A DNA stretch of 64,000 nucleotides from Takakia lepidozioides (lineage: Eukaryota > Streptophyta > Takakiopsida > Takakiales > Takakiaceae). The DNA is taken from NCBI GenBank assembly GCA_030704615.1, contig CM060732.1:26474001-26538000 (forward strand), in the 5' to 3' direction. Within the stretch, counting starts at the first letter, position 1, and each line of letters begins with the position of its first letter. Position numbers and translations under genes: made by a program. Below, piece after piece: positions 1-8,878 of the stretch. The notes beneath the pieces were generated by a model, which made no database searches, was not told the origin of the DNA, and saw only the letters and a program-made list of their open reading frames with translations.

Positions 1-66
1 CAGACCGTCCATTGGGCCCTCGATGGCCTGTGTGTTGGGCAGTAGGCTCTGTAAATTCACTGGACG

Positions 67-904
67 TTAACCCCTAATGGACGAGGCAGTTTTTGGTGGC
101 CCCCTCCAATACAGGACATACCCTCACTAATGAGGGTATATCTCTCAAGAAACTAACATCCACAGGGATGAACCGTATGAATGGGAGGCTACCTACTTCA
201 TCCAGCTTCTACGAAAATTTCAGCTCATTCCACCGAATCGTTTGGAAGATTATAAGAAATTTGCAAGCCCAAAATTTGGGGTACACTCCAAATTTAGAGT
301 GGAAAAATGGTTTGACCAGGAAATTGGATCGACAAAATATTTTTTCCTCGCAAGACCCCATCCAGATTCCAATTATGTGGCACCTAAAGCATGTTGCCCC
401 AAAATTTCAATCTTGATAATGTTGCTTTGTATGGAAAAACAGGGGGGTCAAAACACACCATGAAGCTCAAATGACATGTAATTCCGGCTTAGGAGGTCGA
501 AATTTCTTTGGAATCATAGTTGCTGCGGTGAAAGTGTTCCTTGAATGATGAACTACTACCTCCAAAAAGAAATTCAGAATCCTAACAAAAATTCAGGCAG
601 AGATTTGCATTTGTTTCCATTTGTATTTTTGCCTCGTTGTCACCCCTTTAGCCTGCCATGTCACTAGTCAAAGCTGCTGGACGACTAATTTTGGGCACCC
701 CTGCACACTAAAAAAATTACTGAAGGCAGGTCTTTCATTATTTTAGGGTGCCATAAAGACGGGCAGGTGCATGACATCAAGGTGCACAACTTTCGTTCAG
801 AAAGTTTTTTCATCCAAGGTCATCCAACGATTTGCCATCGTGGATGATTTCTGACGCGACCCTGACGCGACCCGAAACGGGTCGTCTCGTCCATTAGGGG
901 TTAA
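67..904. mobile_element. piggyBac-like MITE, TTAA-flanked
   Basis: A perfect 19-bp inverted repeat bounds this block: TTAACCCCTAATGGACGAG at 67-85 and its exact reverse complement at 886-904. The outer four bases on each side are TTAA, which is the target-site duplication and insertion signature of piggyBac transposases, and the repeat proper starts CCCC as in that superfamily. The interior is AT-rich, holds no convincing coding region, and is about 830 bp long, so this is a non-autonomous element mobilised in trans. The perfect termini imply recent activity. A related end, CATTTAGGGGTTAA, occurs at 43606-43619. Superfamily assignment rests on TTAA and the termini only. Confidence 0.8.
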
Positions 905-905
905 A

Positions 906-937
906 AAATCTTTATCTTTATCTTTATCTTTATCTCT
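906..937. repeat. (CTTTAT)n microsatellite
   Basis: About four to five tandem copies of the hexamer CTTTAT directly abut the right TTAA of the piggyBac-like MITE. Confidence 0.9.
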
Positions 938-959
938 TGGGTCAAGATTATGTCAATCT

Positions 960-1300
960 CGGCTTCCATGCAGTATCCCCATAAGCCGCGTCCGCTCACC
1001 TTGCGGGTGCAGCAGCCGCGGCCCAGCTGCCGCGCTTGCGGCAGCTCCCCCATGCCCGCAGTCCGCCGCGGTCGGTCCGCTGAGCCAGTCCCCTCACGTC
1101 CACTCTGCCAGTCTGCCCGCCAGTCCGCTGCCCATGAGTCCGCTTCCCTCTAGTCTGCCCGTCCACCAGTACGCTGGTGGGCGTTCCCTGAGCCAGTCCG
1201 ACGACGACGCCCGATCTGGGCCATCCATCTCAAAACCCATCCAAGCCCTCCATTTTTAGGGCCTAAACCCTGCGACCAAATCCGGCCTGTCTCTACTGAG
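960..1300. repeat. GGACTG-rich repeat, inverted copy 1
   Basis: A GC-rich stretch made of degenerate CAGTCCGC-type units. Its reverse complement aligns over roughly 300 bp with 13600-13870. Shared landmarks are CCACCAGCGTACTGG, GGCAGACTGGCAGAGTGGAC, CGCGGCGGACTG, and the flank GCCCTAAAA-TGGAGGGC. Short open frames cross it but look like products of the repeat composition. No function is evident. Confidence 0.75.
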
Positions 1301-1449
1301 GGCTCGTTGTTGTCCGATGTTGCGGTAGGCGTTTCCATGCACGCCCGTCTTCTTTTTGTGCACGAGCGACGTTCATGATGATGAGGGGTGTGCTTGAACA
1401 TGGCAGGACTGGCGGGGCGGGCTCTACAGTCACCATCATGCATATGCTT

Positions 1450-1759
1450 CCACTATTTTTGCCTGTTTGTTGTGCTTTACGGAATCTTGGGCTTTGTGAT
1501 ATGGTTGTATGTTAGAAATATGCTACTGCCTTATCTGTCTTCCATATCGTCATCTGCTTCTGATCCCTCATGATACGCTTGTCGTGCACATACATATCAC
1601 TACACAACTACATTGCTGTCCAAAACCACACAACACATGTGCACACCACACACTAGTATACCACTAGTCCACCACTAGTCCAGCCATTAGTCCAACCACT
1701 AGGCTGTCACTAGTCAGTCTCTAGGCCGCCCACTATGGCAGTCACTAGTCCACCACAAT
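1450..1759 (-). repeat. probable 3' LTR with ACTAGT tandem units
   Basis: This stretch lies just beyond the PHD end of the gypsy pol and after a purine tract on the minus strand, where the 3' LTR belongs. On the minus strand it could begin TGTGGTGGACTAGTG. At 1650-1760 it holds about eight imperfect CCACTAGTC-type units. No matching 5' LTR is present because the element is truncated, so its limits are inferred. Confidence 0.4.
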
Positions 1760-1770
1760 CGCCCCCCTAG
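1760..1770 (-). other. candidate polypurine tract
   Basis: On the minus strand the sequence reads CTAGGGGGGCG between the PHD-coding end and the presumed LTR. A run of purines there is the usual primer site for plus-strand synthesis in LTR elements. The call is positional. Confidence 0.45.
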
Positions 1771-2009
1771 CTAGGTGCTTAGGTCCTTCTGGTAGCCACA
1801 AGATGTGATAGTGACTGTAGCCTCACTAAGTCCTCCACCACTGTCCCTACTACACTCAAATTCGATAGATCAAGAGGCCGTACAAGAGTTGCCCCATCGT
1901 TAGTCGTCGTCTTGCAACCGGTGAACTTAAGCCTGTGATCTCGTGTATTGACTCCTATGAGTTTGGCCTCCCATGTCTTGTTAGTTGTCTCTAGTCATGT
2001 CCACTGCCA

Positions 2010-3574
2010 CTATCCCAAGCAATGTGGACACAACCAATCTTCATCAGGAACCTTCTCAAGAGGTGGTGTCAAGCATCCCATGTGCCAACTTCTTGAGCAT
2101 CGATCACACACCAGCATGGTGGCTGCCCCTTTGGCAGACCCACAGAGCATGCACCTCAAATCTGGAAGGTAACACTGCCATGTTTGGGTCAAGTACTCTG
2201 CCATCGACATTGGGAAGGTGACATGGCGCACAATTACGCACAATTACGCACATGGTCTTTCCAAGTGATGCCATCCCGACCCTCCAAGATCAGGACTCCT
2301 GAGGGCAACACCTCTCGAACCCTCAAAATAACACGCCCTGCAGTGACATCCAGGGTCGTAGGATCAGTCTGCTGCAAATAAACATAGTCACCAGGGCTAA
2401 GCCTCCGAACCCCATGACGATATCCTCCACCACATATAGTGGCATACCTCAATGTATCACAGTGCTGTGCGATGGCAAGGTTTTCAAAAGATATGGGCAT
2501 GACTTTCTTGAACAACTCTGCACGCTGATCACATGCACGTACCCACACGTCCGGATCGTCAAGGTTAAGGACTTGAGCAATGTCCCTATGAATGGCTACA
2601 GACAAATCCGGCTCTCGGCCAAAGAGAAGAAAATATGGTGAGAAGGAGGCAAGTGATGCTTGCTTGCTGAACCGGTAGCCCATGGCTAACCAAGGTACCT
2701 GAAGATCCCAATCTCCTAGGTGTCCCTTCTGCAAGCCATACTTGCGCAAACCCCTCTTCACCGTCTGAACAACTCTCTCTGCCAAGCCATTGGCCTCAGG
2801 ATGATCCCGAGAAGTGGTGCGGTGGTCTATCAAGGCTTTATCACACAAAGCCTGAAACTCCCCCAAGAACTCTCTTCCTTGGTCCGTGAGTACCTCAGCT
2901 GGAGCACCGAATCGGTTAAGCACACGATCCAAGAATGCATACGCAGCCCCCTCACTAGCTTTGTCAGGCAATGGAACCAACTCAATTCACTTGGAGAAGT
3001 ACTCCACCATCACCAACACATATTTGTGGTGGCGCATAGTCAGTGGCAACGGTCCTGCGAAGTCAAGACTCCACCTGTAGCCCAATCCCATGATTGGTAA
3101 AGGATGCAACTGTGGTATAGGGGTGTTGAATGAAGCACGCACCCTGTCACACACCATGCACCTAGCCACGAACTGTTGCACCTCTGTATGCATACCACGC
3201 CACCAATACTGCCCCTGCAGTAAACTGTGAGTGCGTCGCACTCCAAAATGCCCCAACTCCTCATGGGCATGCCGCACTAACCGTGCACGCTGTGTTGGGT
3301 GAGGCACAATCCTCACCCTACCATCCTCCCACACTCGAAGCAGGTGTATCCCCTCCCACTTGAACCTCTTGGCTCGTTGCAGGATCCGATCCCTCTCCCT
3401 GGCAGTCACAGTGGCTGCCGTATCTCCCGTGCGGAGATAGTCCAACACAGCCGAATCCTCATGTATATCTCTAGCACCACCTGGCTCATCACTAGCCTCA
3501 GGGTCCTCAGACACTCCGTCTACAGTCATCCCTGTTGTAGGTCCAACCTGACCTCTCGATGCCAAGATACACAA
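2010..3574 (-). pseudogene. gypsy integrase with C-terminal PHD finger
   Basis: The first frame (3574-2987) holds the HHCC zinc-binding domain (HAHEELGHFG, then CMVC) and the first catalytic Asp in WSLDFAGPLP. After an in-frame TGA at 2984-2986 the frame continues (2980-2234) with the second Asp in LTDQGREF and the catalytic Glu in NGLAERVV, then a GPY/F-like basic tail. The D,D-35-E triad is therefore present but split by the stop. A 10-bp tandem duplication near 2231-2250 ends the frame. A further frame (2243-2010) encodes a PHD finger with the spacing CMLC, CDRC, HMGC, CPHC (Cys4-His-Cys3). PHD fingers read histone H3 tails, so this tail probably targeted integration. It stands where many plant gypsies carry a chromodomain. 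Confidence 0.9.
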
Positions 3575-3617
3575 AAAGACAGATGCATGCTATTCTGACA
3601 CCATCTCCTCGTCCGTC

Positions 3618-4982
3618 TCACCATGCCACCGATCCAGTGTCATCCTGTTGGCTCGTGCATGGATTGCAACTCAATCCATCCGCATCCCTATTGACCAAAC
3701 CCGGTCGATACACAACCTGAAGTATGAGTGCCCACCGTGCAAGCTTCCCTGTAAGTTTGTCTGACTCCATCAACCACTTGAGTGGCTGGTGATCCGTGAC
3801 AAGGGTGAAGAGATTGCCATATAGATAGCACCTGAAGTGTGTCACGGCCCACACTGCAGCTAAGCACTCTCCCTCATATGAGCTGTACTTAGCCTCTGCA
3901 GCGTTGTTTGAGCGGCTAGCATAAGCCACTACGACCTCTCTTCCCTCTTCATCCAGCTGTGTGAACACCGCTCCAAGCCCCAGCATGCTCCAATCCGTAT
4001 GCAGCTGAAAGGGACGCCCCCTGATAGGTCGTCTTAGGATAGACGCCAAGGTCAACCTTGCCTTGAGCTCTTGAAAAGCTCGTTCCTGCTCATCTTCCCA
4101 CTGCCATTCCCGGTCCACCTTGGTCAGCTTGGTTAGAGCCTTTGCGATAACATTAAATCCCTTGACAAACCGTCTATAATAGTTTGCTAACCCCATGAAA
4201 GCTCGAACTCGGCTCACATCCGTGGGGCGTGGAATTTGTGCAATGGCCTCTGCTTTAGTCTGCTGTACCCCCAATCCTCCAGGATATATCATGTGACCCA
4301 GATACTCAATCTGGTTGTGGAAAAACTTGCACTTCCCCGGATGCAACTTCAATCCGTGTGCTCTCAAGCGCTCCAATACCACCTGAAGATCTCTCTCATG
4401 CTCTTCCACCGTAGCACTAAAGATGATGATGTCATATACGTAGCACCGAGCAAAGTCCACCCCTGCTAGAATTCTATCCATGACTCTCTGAAACTCTGCA
4501 GGACCGTTCTTAAGCCCAAATGGTAAGAACCGCCACTGATATAGACAATTTTTGCCGTGCTCATTGATCCCCCAGAATATCGTCTTCTGCTTGTCCGCCT
4601 CCTTGATCGGCAACTGGTGATATCCGGATCGTAAATCCAAAGTGCTAAAGACCTTAGCATCCCCGATGGCATCAAAGATCTCCTCTGGTGTTGGCATGAC
4701 ATACTTATCGGACTTGGTCTGACAATTTACAGGCCGGTAATCACCGCACATACGTCTCTCCATCCAATTGCCATAGACATCCTTCTTGGCTGGCATCACT
4801 GTGGCTGAAGCATACTCTCCACCAGAGAGCTCCACCAAACCAGCCTCCCAGAGATCTTGAGTCCTCATCTGAATCAAAGCCCTCTCCATGTCACTGTATC
4901 TATAGGGTCTCCGAAAGATTGGCGTGTCAGTGGCCAACTCAATACGAATCTCTTGACCCTTCAGTGCTCCCAAGTCCTTCAA
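3618..4982 (-). pseudogene. gypsy reverse transcriptase-RNase H
   Basis: A 454-residue open frame covers the RT fingers (RRMCGDYRPVN), palm motif A (FSTLDLRSGYHQ), motif B (FLPFGLKNGPAEFQ), the motif C position, and the connection (YLGHMI, FMGLANYYRRF). RNase H follows, with catalytic Asp, Glu and Asp in HTDWS, YEGECLA and VTDHQPLKWL. Motif C near 4430-4450 reads CYVYDIIIFS instead of YVDD: the first catalytic Asp codon is TAT, a single G-to-T change. The enzyme should be dead although the frame stays open. It lies between the methyltransferase linker and the integrase in one pol-like string. Confidence 0.93.
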
Positions 4983-5141
4983 ACTGAAGGCAAAGCAATT
5001 CCTATAAGCCCTCAGGAACCGCCGTATACGTCGTCTCTCTCCTCCGGTGATAATGGGTCAAATGTCAGGCTCCCAATTGTCCTCCGTAACTGCAACCTTA
5101 AGTCCAGTGGGCTTAGAGGTAGAGGACGCGTCCAGTGGTTG

Positions 5142-5444
5142 TTATGTTGCAACCTCTTGAGCAGTACTCTCTACCTGCTCAGTCAATGACAAGGCCTCAT
5201 CCTGCCCCATCATCTCATCCTCGAAGACTTCCTCAACCCGAGAAAAATCCCCAACCTCATCCATCACCGCCACCTTGGCTGCCAACTCCCTCTGAACCTC
5301 GAGCACCTCCCAGGTGTGCCATGGATGTCTGCACCCCGTGGTCCTCACATGCTCGCCTCCACTCACTGTCTGTACCGTCTCGGTAGGCAGAGAAACCATC
5401 AAGGGAAGTGTATTCCGCACTCTGCGTTGCTCAGCCATAGCCAA
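5142..5444 (-). pseudogene. linker between methyltransferase and RT
   Basis: About 100 residues, acidic towards the C-terminus (EEVFEDEMMGQDEAL), lie between the methyltransferase C-terminus and the RT. I recognise no domain. In related gypsies this is a variable spacer. Confidence 0.4.
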
Positions 5445-6240
5445 GCTGATAATCTAGGTCAAGCAATTGAGATCCATTGCTTGCCCCAACACCTGATGAC
5501 GTGATGCCTCAGAAAGAGACGGCACTGCCGTGGTACCAGTGGTAAAACCCATCGCCCGCTCACGCTCGTCAGCATTAGGCTCCACTAATTGCTGTAACTG
5601 AGCATCCCACAGGAGGTCAGGTCCACTATCCCGGAAAGCATGCGATCCTGGGAAGCTGAGCAGTGTGGGTAATGCTGCTCGTGGTTGATCCACCTTGTTG
5701 ACCACTGCCAAAAGCGAACGGTCATTGTGTCTTACACGCTGAGACTGTCTCCCTGTGTCCAAAATGCTATCCACTGTGAGGTGTGCTGGCCGTTGCATCC
5801 CATCAAATGCACGCTTGAGTAGTGCGGGTGGCATCAAGTTACTCCACCATAGCCGTGGACGATGAGCCCGTGATCCCACTACAGCTACATCCAACAACAC
5901 TGCACCCAAGCCACGACCGGACTTGATGCACACTAGCGATAACCCTGGCCCGAGAATCGCCCATCAGTGACACATTCTCTAAGATGTATGCTGGAGATAC
6001 AGCTTGATGAAGCTACAACGCAAAACCCGCACCATCTCCCAAAACAGACCCGACCTTGAGTCTCGCAATCCATTGTCATGCCCGGCTGATGAATGCCCTT
6101 GGCAGGGCCAACCTGCCACTATCAGATCAATGGAGCCAACCCGCTCCAAATCCTGCGCCCCCAGCAATGAAATGTCTGCTAGTAAGGCCTGCTGATATCC
6201 ACGAACCGCAGACACCGGCAACAACTCAGGGTACTGCTAG

Positions 6241-7553
6241 TCCGTGAGTGACTCACGTGAGCGGAAAGATGCATAAGCGGGAAGATGTCAATCCGTGAGC
6301 GGGAAGATGCTCACGTAATAGGGTGCATAGGCCTACAATCGCGGATGAGGAGGCCCCGTGAGACCTATTTCCGCGGGAATGAGTGTACATATCATGCGTA
6401 CTTGGATGAATGTTGGATGAATGATGGATAAATAATTCATGAATGGTTGAATGCGAGATGGCTGATGGATAGACATATGCTTCGCAATGCATGAACAATG
6501 GATAAGTGGATGGTTAAAGACTGGATGTATTATCGAGGGTCATCGCTCAGGTACTTCCCCGAAATGAGGATATGGTAGATGTACCTGAACCATACATTCA
6601 GAAAACACAGATGCAGCGGGTGCTTGTTAATTCCCATTAAACCCCCTTGTAATCAATGTCGCGTTGATGCAAGGTTGATCCATGAACTTCCCAAAAGACT
6701 AGAAGACACGAAACACTAAGCAAGACGAAGATTTATTTCCCGAAAGAGACGATTGAAATCCATAGCATAATCAAGGTTGCGTAAACGCAACCTTGATTGT
6801 GTCCCATACAAAATGCAAAAAATAGTGTCAAAATGATGCTTTCATTTCTCAAATCAAGGTTGCGTCAACGCAAGGTTGATTTGCCCATACAAAATGCAAA
6901 AAACAGTGCAAAAATGATGTTTTTTTTTTTTTTTTTTTGGAAAAATGATGCTTTCATTTCTCATATCAACCTTGCGTTGACGCAAGGTTGATTTGCATGA
7001 CCCCAAAATATAATAATAATAATAATAATAAAAACCGCGAAAAAAAAAAATCGTAGGATGCAAATCAACTTTGCGTTGACACAACCTTGATTTGAGAAAT
7101 GAAAGCATCCTTTAATAAATTTTATAAATAAAAAAATAAAAATAAAAATAAAAACCATAATCATCCACTTCCACTCGGAAATCAACCTCGCGTTGACACA
7201 ATGTTGATTTCAAGTTCTCCGAAATTAACCTCATGTTGCTGTCATCCATGCTTTATTCATCTATCTTTTATCATCCTGCATTCATCCTACATTCATCCAT
7301 TCCACATAGCCATTAATCCTTAAGAATTTCGTCACACATTCCTCTCAAATTTTCATGCATGGAACTCGACGTCTTAGGTCCCATGCATCGTATGTTACCC
7401 TCCGTTCCACTCAACATTGCCCCAACGACAATAAGTCCTGCTTTTCCCACGGCTATAGGCTCCGCTTCCCTTATGTGCTCATGCTTAAGAAATCTGCTCA
7501 CGCTTAAGGGATCTGCTCACGCTTAGTGCGCTAAGCGTGAGCGCGCTCACACG
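6241..7553. mobile_element. non-autonomous insertion inside the methyltransferase
   Basis: The methyltransferase reading frame stops matching at about 7557 and resumes at about 6236, so roughly 1.3 kb was inserted. CTAG flanks both sides (6237-6240 and 7554-7557). Both ends are rich in GTGAG/CTCAC hairpins: CGTGAGTGACTCACG at the left and GTGAGCGCGCTCAC at the right. A 12-bp stem GCTCACGCTTAG with a four-base loop lies at about 7516-7543. A hairpin followed by CTAG also resembles a Helitron 3' end, so the superfamily is open. The inside holds hairpin repeats and A/T-rich spacers but no gene. Confidence 0.7.
6650..7215. repeat. array of six TCAACCTTGCG palindromes with A/T-rich spacers
   Basis: Six diverged inverted-repeat units occur near 6655, 6767, 6846, 6962, 7061 and 7179. 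The best are TCAAGGTTGCGT-AA-ACGCAACCTTGA (12-bp stem, two-base loop) and the unit at 6963-6992 with a stem of about 13 bp. Spacers are 70-120 bp and dominated by poly-T, poly-A, (AAT)n or (AAAAT)n. The layout matches that of the unrelated-sequence array at 11480-12800. Confidence 0.85.
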
Positions 7554-8154
7554 CTAGCTTCCCTCTGGAGCAATATGACAAAGTGAAACGCGTCGTGCAG
7601 TCTCATCCCTCTCCACATACAGGTAACGCCGAACTCGCACACCTGCCTGTAACACCGCAACTAACCGCCAAACAAGTCCAGAAGACAAATGCCTTCATCC
7701 GGATACTGCCATACAATAGGTGTGGTGTCCAATGGAGACAATTGAGGTGGTCCTGGTGCAATCCCCGCACTCTCCTCCTCTCCTGATGGTACAAAAGCCT
7801 CTACCCAGGCTTGTTGCACCCATCGATCAGCAACCTGCTGCAAATCCTTGCTCGTGCCCCACAATGGAGTCTGAGCAATTATGGCAGACGACTCCGCCAT
7901 ATCATATATATCATCCTGCTCTCCCGGAGGTGACACATCCTCTGAATGAGCGTTGCCCTCAAGCAACTCTCTAGGCCAACTCACTGCAGCTGTGAATGCT
8001 ACTAGTGTCGACATCTTACCTCGCTGGGCAATCACAACTCCTCATATGAATGTCACAGGGAGCTGCACACGCCGGCCCTCCCCTGACTGCCATCCAGGCA
8101 TATATGAAGCTGACTCCTCCCAAAAATCCAGGGTGAAGCCCATGGGGTACAACA

Positions 8155-8878
8155 CTACCCCACCAACCAGGACACTGCGTCTGTCACAATGGCCTTGGCT
8201 CGCATCACTGAGCCATCTGTAGGGTGATCCGGCCGTAGTCTAATAGCCAACTCACGCCGTGTCATGCCCCGAGCCTGCTCCGATCCTCCCAGAGATGTAT
8301 GTATCTGGAAATGACAAGGCTCCATATCCGCCTCCGTGAAGCCCAAGCCTGCAATAGCAGCTCTGCCCAGCATCAATGGCTGAGCTATCGAGTCCAACAA
8401 GACTCATAGTGGCAAGTATCTCTTGCCTGCCGGTCCACTCAAACAGAAAATGTCATCCTGGTTGTCTAACATGACAACCCCAGGTATCACCATGGCGCGC
8501 TCAATGGCTGGCCTAGTTGGCAGCTCCGCCAACCTGGCAGCTGCAGCTTGCCATGGCGCCGCCGTGGCAGTCTTGATCCTCACATCCGAGGATCCCTCCG
8601 TCACTACACCTCCCACTATCTCCGCAGAAGATGAAGTAACCTCCCCACTCTCACAGAGTGTAACTGCCAGCCTGAACACCTCAGCTGGTCTTACCCCCAG
8701 CGTCGCAATCATGATAGCCGAGAACAATGGAGCCTGACACACAGATATGGCCGCCCCCAGCAGTACACTAGCTGCCGTAGCCTTGGCAGCAGGTAGTGGT
8801 GCTGCCCGTGTGGCTCTCCCCAATGGCACAGTAATCTCCGCCTCGGTAGCAGTCGGGCGAGAACTAGGTACCATGGAT
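8155..8878 (-). pseudogene. gypsy gag end and retropepsin-like protease
   Basis: The frame 8878-8404 gives an Ala/Thr-rich region ending in VVMLDNQDDIFCLSG. The frame 8400-8155 continues with the protease-like stretch LDSIAQPLMLGRAAIAGL, then SLGGSEQARGMTRREL. It aligns with 19770-20620 of the second copy. Retropepsins need an Asp-Ser/Thr-Gly triad; here the triad reads Asp-Ser-Ile, and in the second copy Asp-Ser-Arg. A frame change near 8401 and a stop near 8155 confirm decay. Similarity to the second copy ends at about 8878. Confidence 0.8.

Larger units (their letters stand above)
5454..8035 (-). pseudogene. retrotransposon-borne C5-cytosine DNA methyltransferase
   Basis: Conserved motifs appear in canonical order on the minus strand. 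Motif I is LLDLFGG (about 7664-7690, AdoMet binding) and motif II-like YLYVERDE is at about 7605-7630. The catalytic Cys motif IV is GWPCQGHS at 6090-6113, followed by a GL..RSGLFWE stretch typical of Dcm-like enzymes. Motif VI ILENVS is near 5967-5986, motif VIII AHRPRLWW at 5844-5867, and a motif IX/X-like end VLGQAMDLNC at about 5457-5490. It sits between protease and RT. A stop directly follows motif I, two or more frameshifts occur around 5930-5990, and a 1.3 kb insertion lies between motifs II and IV. The PCQ and RSGLFWE pattern looks Dcm/Dnmt1-like rather than DNMT3-like. Such captures are known in some eukaryotic retrotransposons. Confidence 0.88.
1450..8878 (-). mobile_element. Ty3/gypsy element encoding a DNA methyltransferase and PHD finger, 5'-truncated
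   Basis: Read on the minus strand, the order is end of gag/protease (8878-8155), C5-cytosine methyltransferase (8035-5454), linker (5444-5142), reverse transcriptase plus RNase H (4982-3618), integrase (3574-2234), PHD finger (2243-2010), a polypurine tract, and a probable 3' LTR. The PR-RT-RH-INT order is Ty3/gypsy. The 5' end stops abruptly at 8878 against MULE transposase sequence, so gag and the 5' LTR are missing. Stops, frameshifts and a 1.3 kb insertion make it non-autonomous. A second partial copy of the family lies at 19770-22860. The left limit within the LTR is approximate. Confidence 0.88.

Noticed and set aside
950-1443. Possible small proteins in the GC-rich 1-kb region
   Set aside because: The frames are composed of the degenerate GGACTG repeat that recurs inverted at 13.6 kb.
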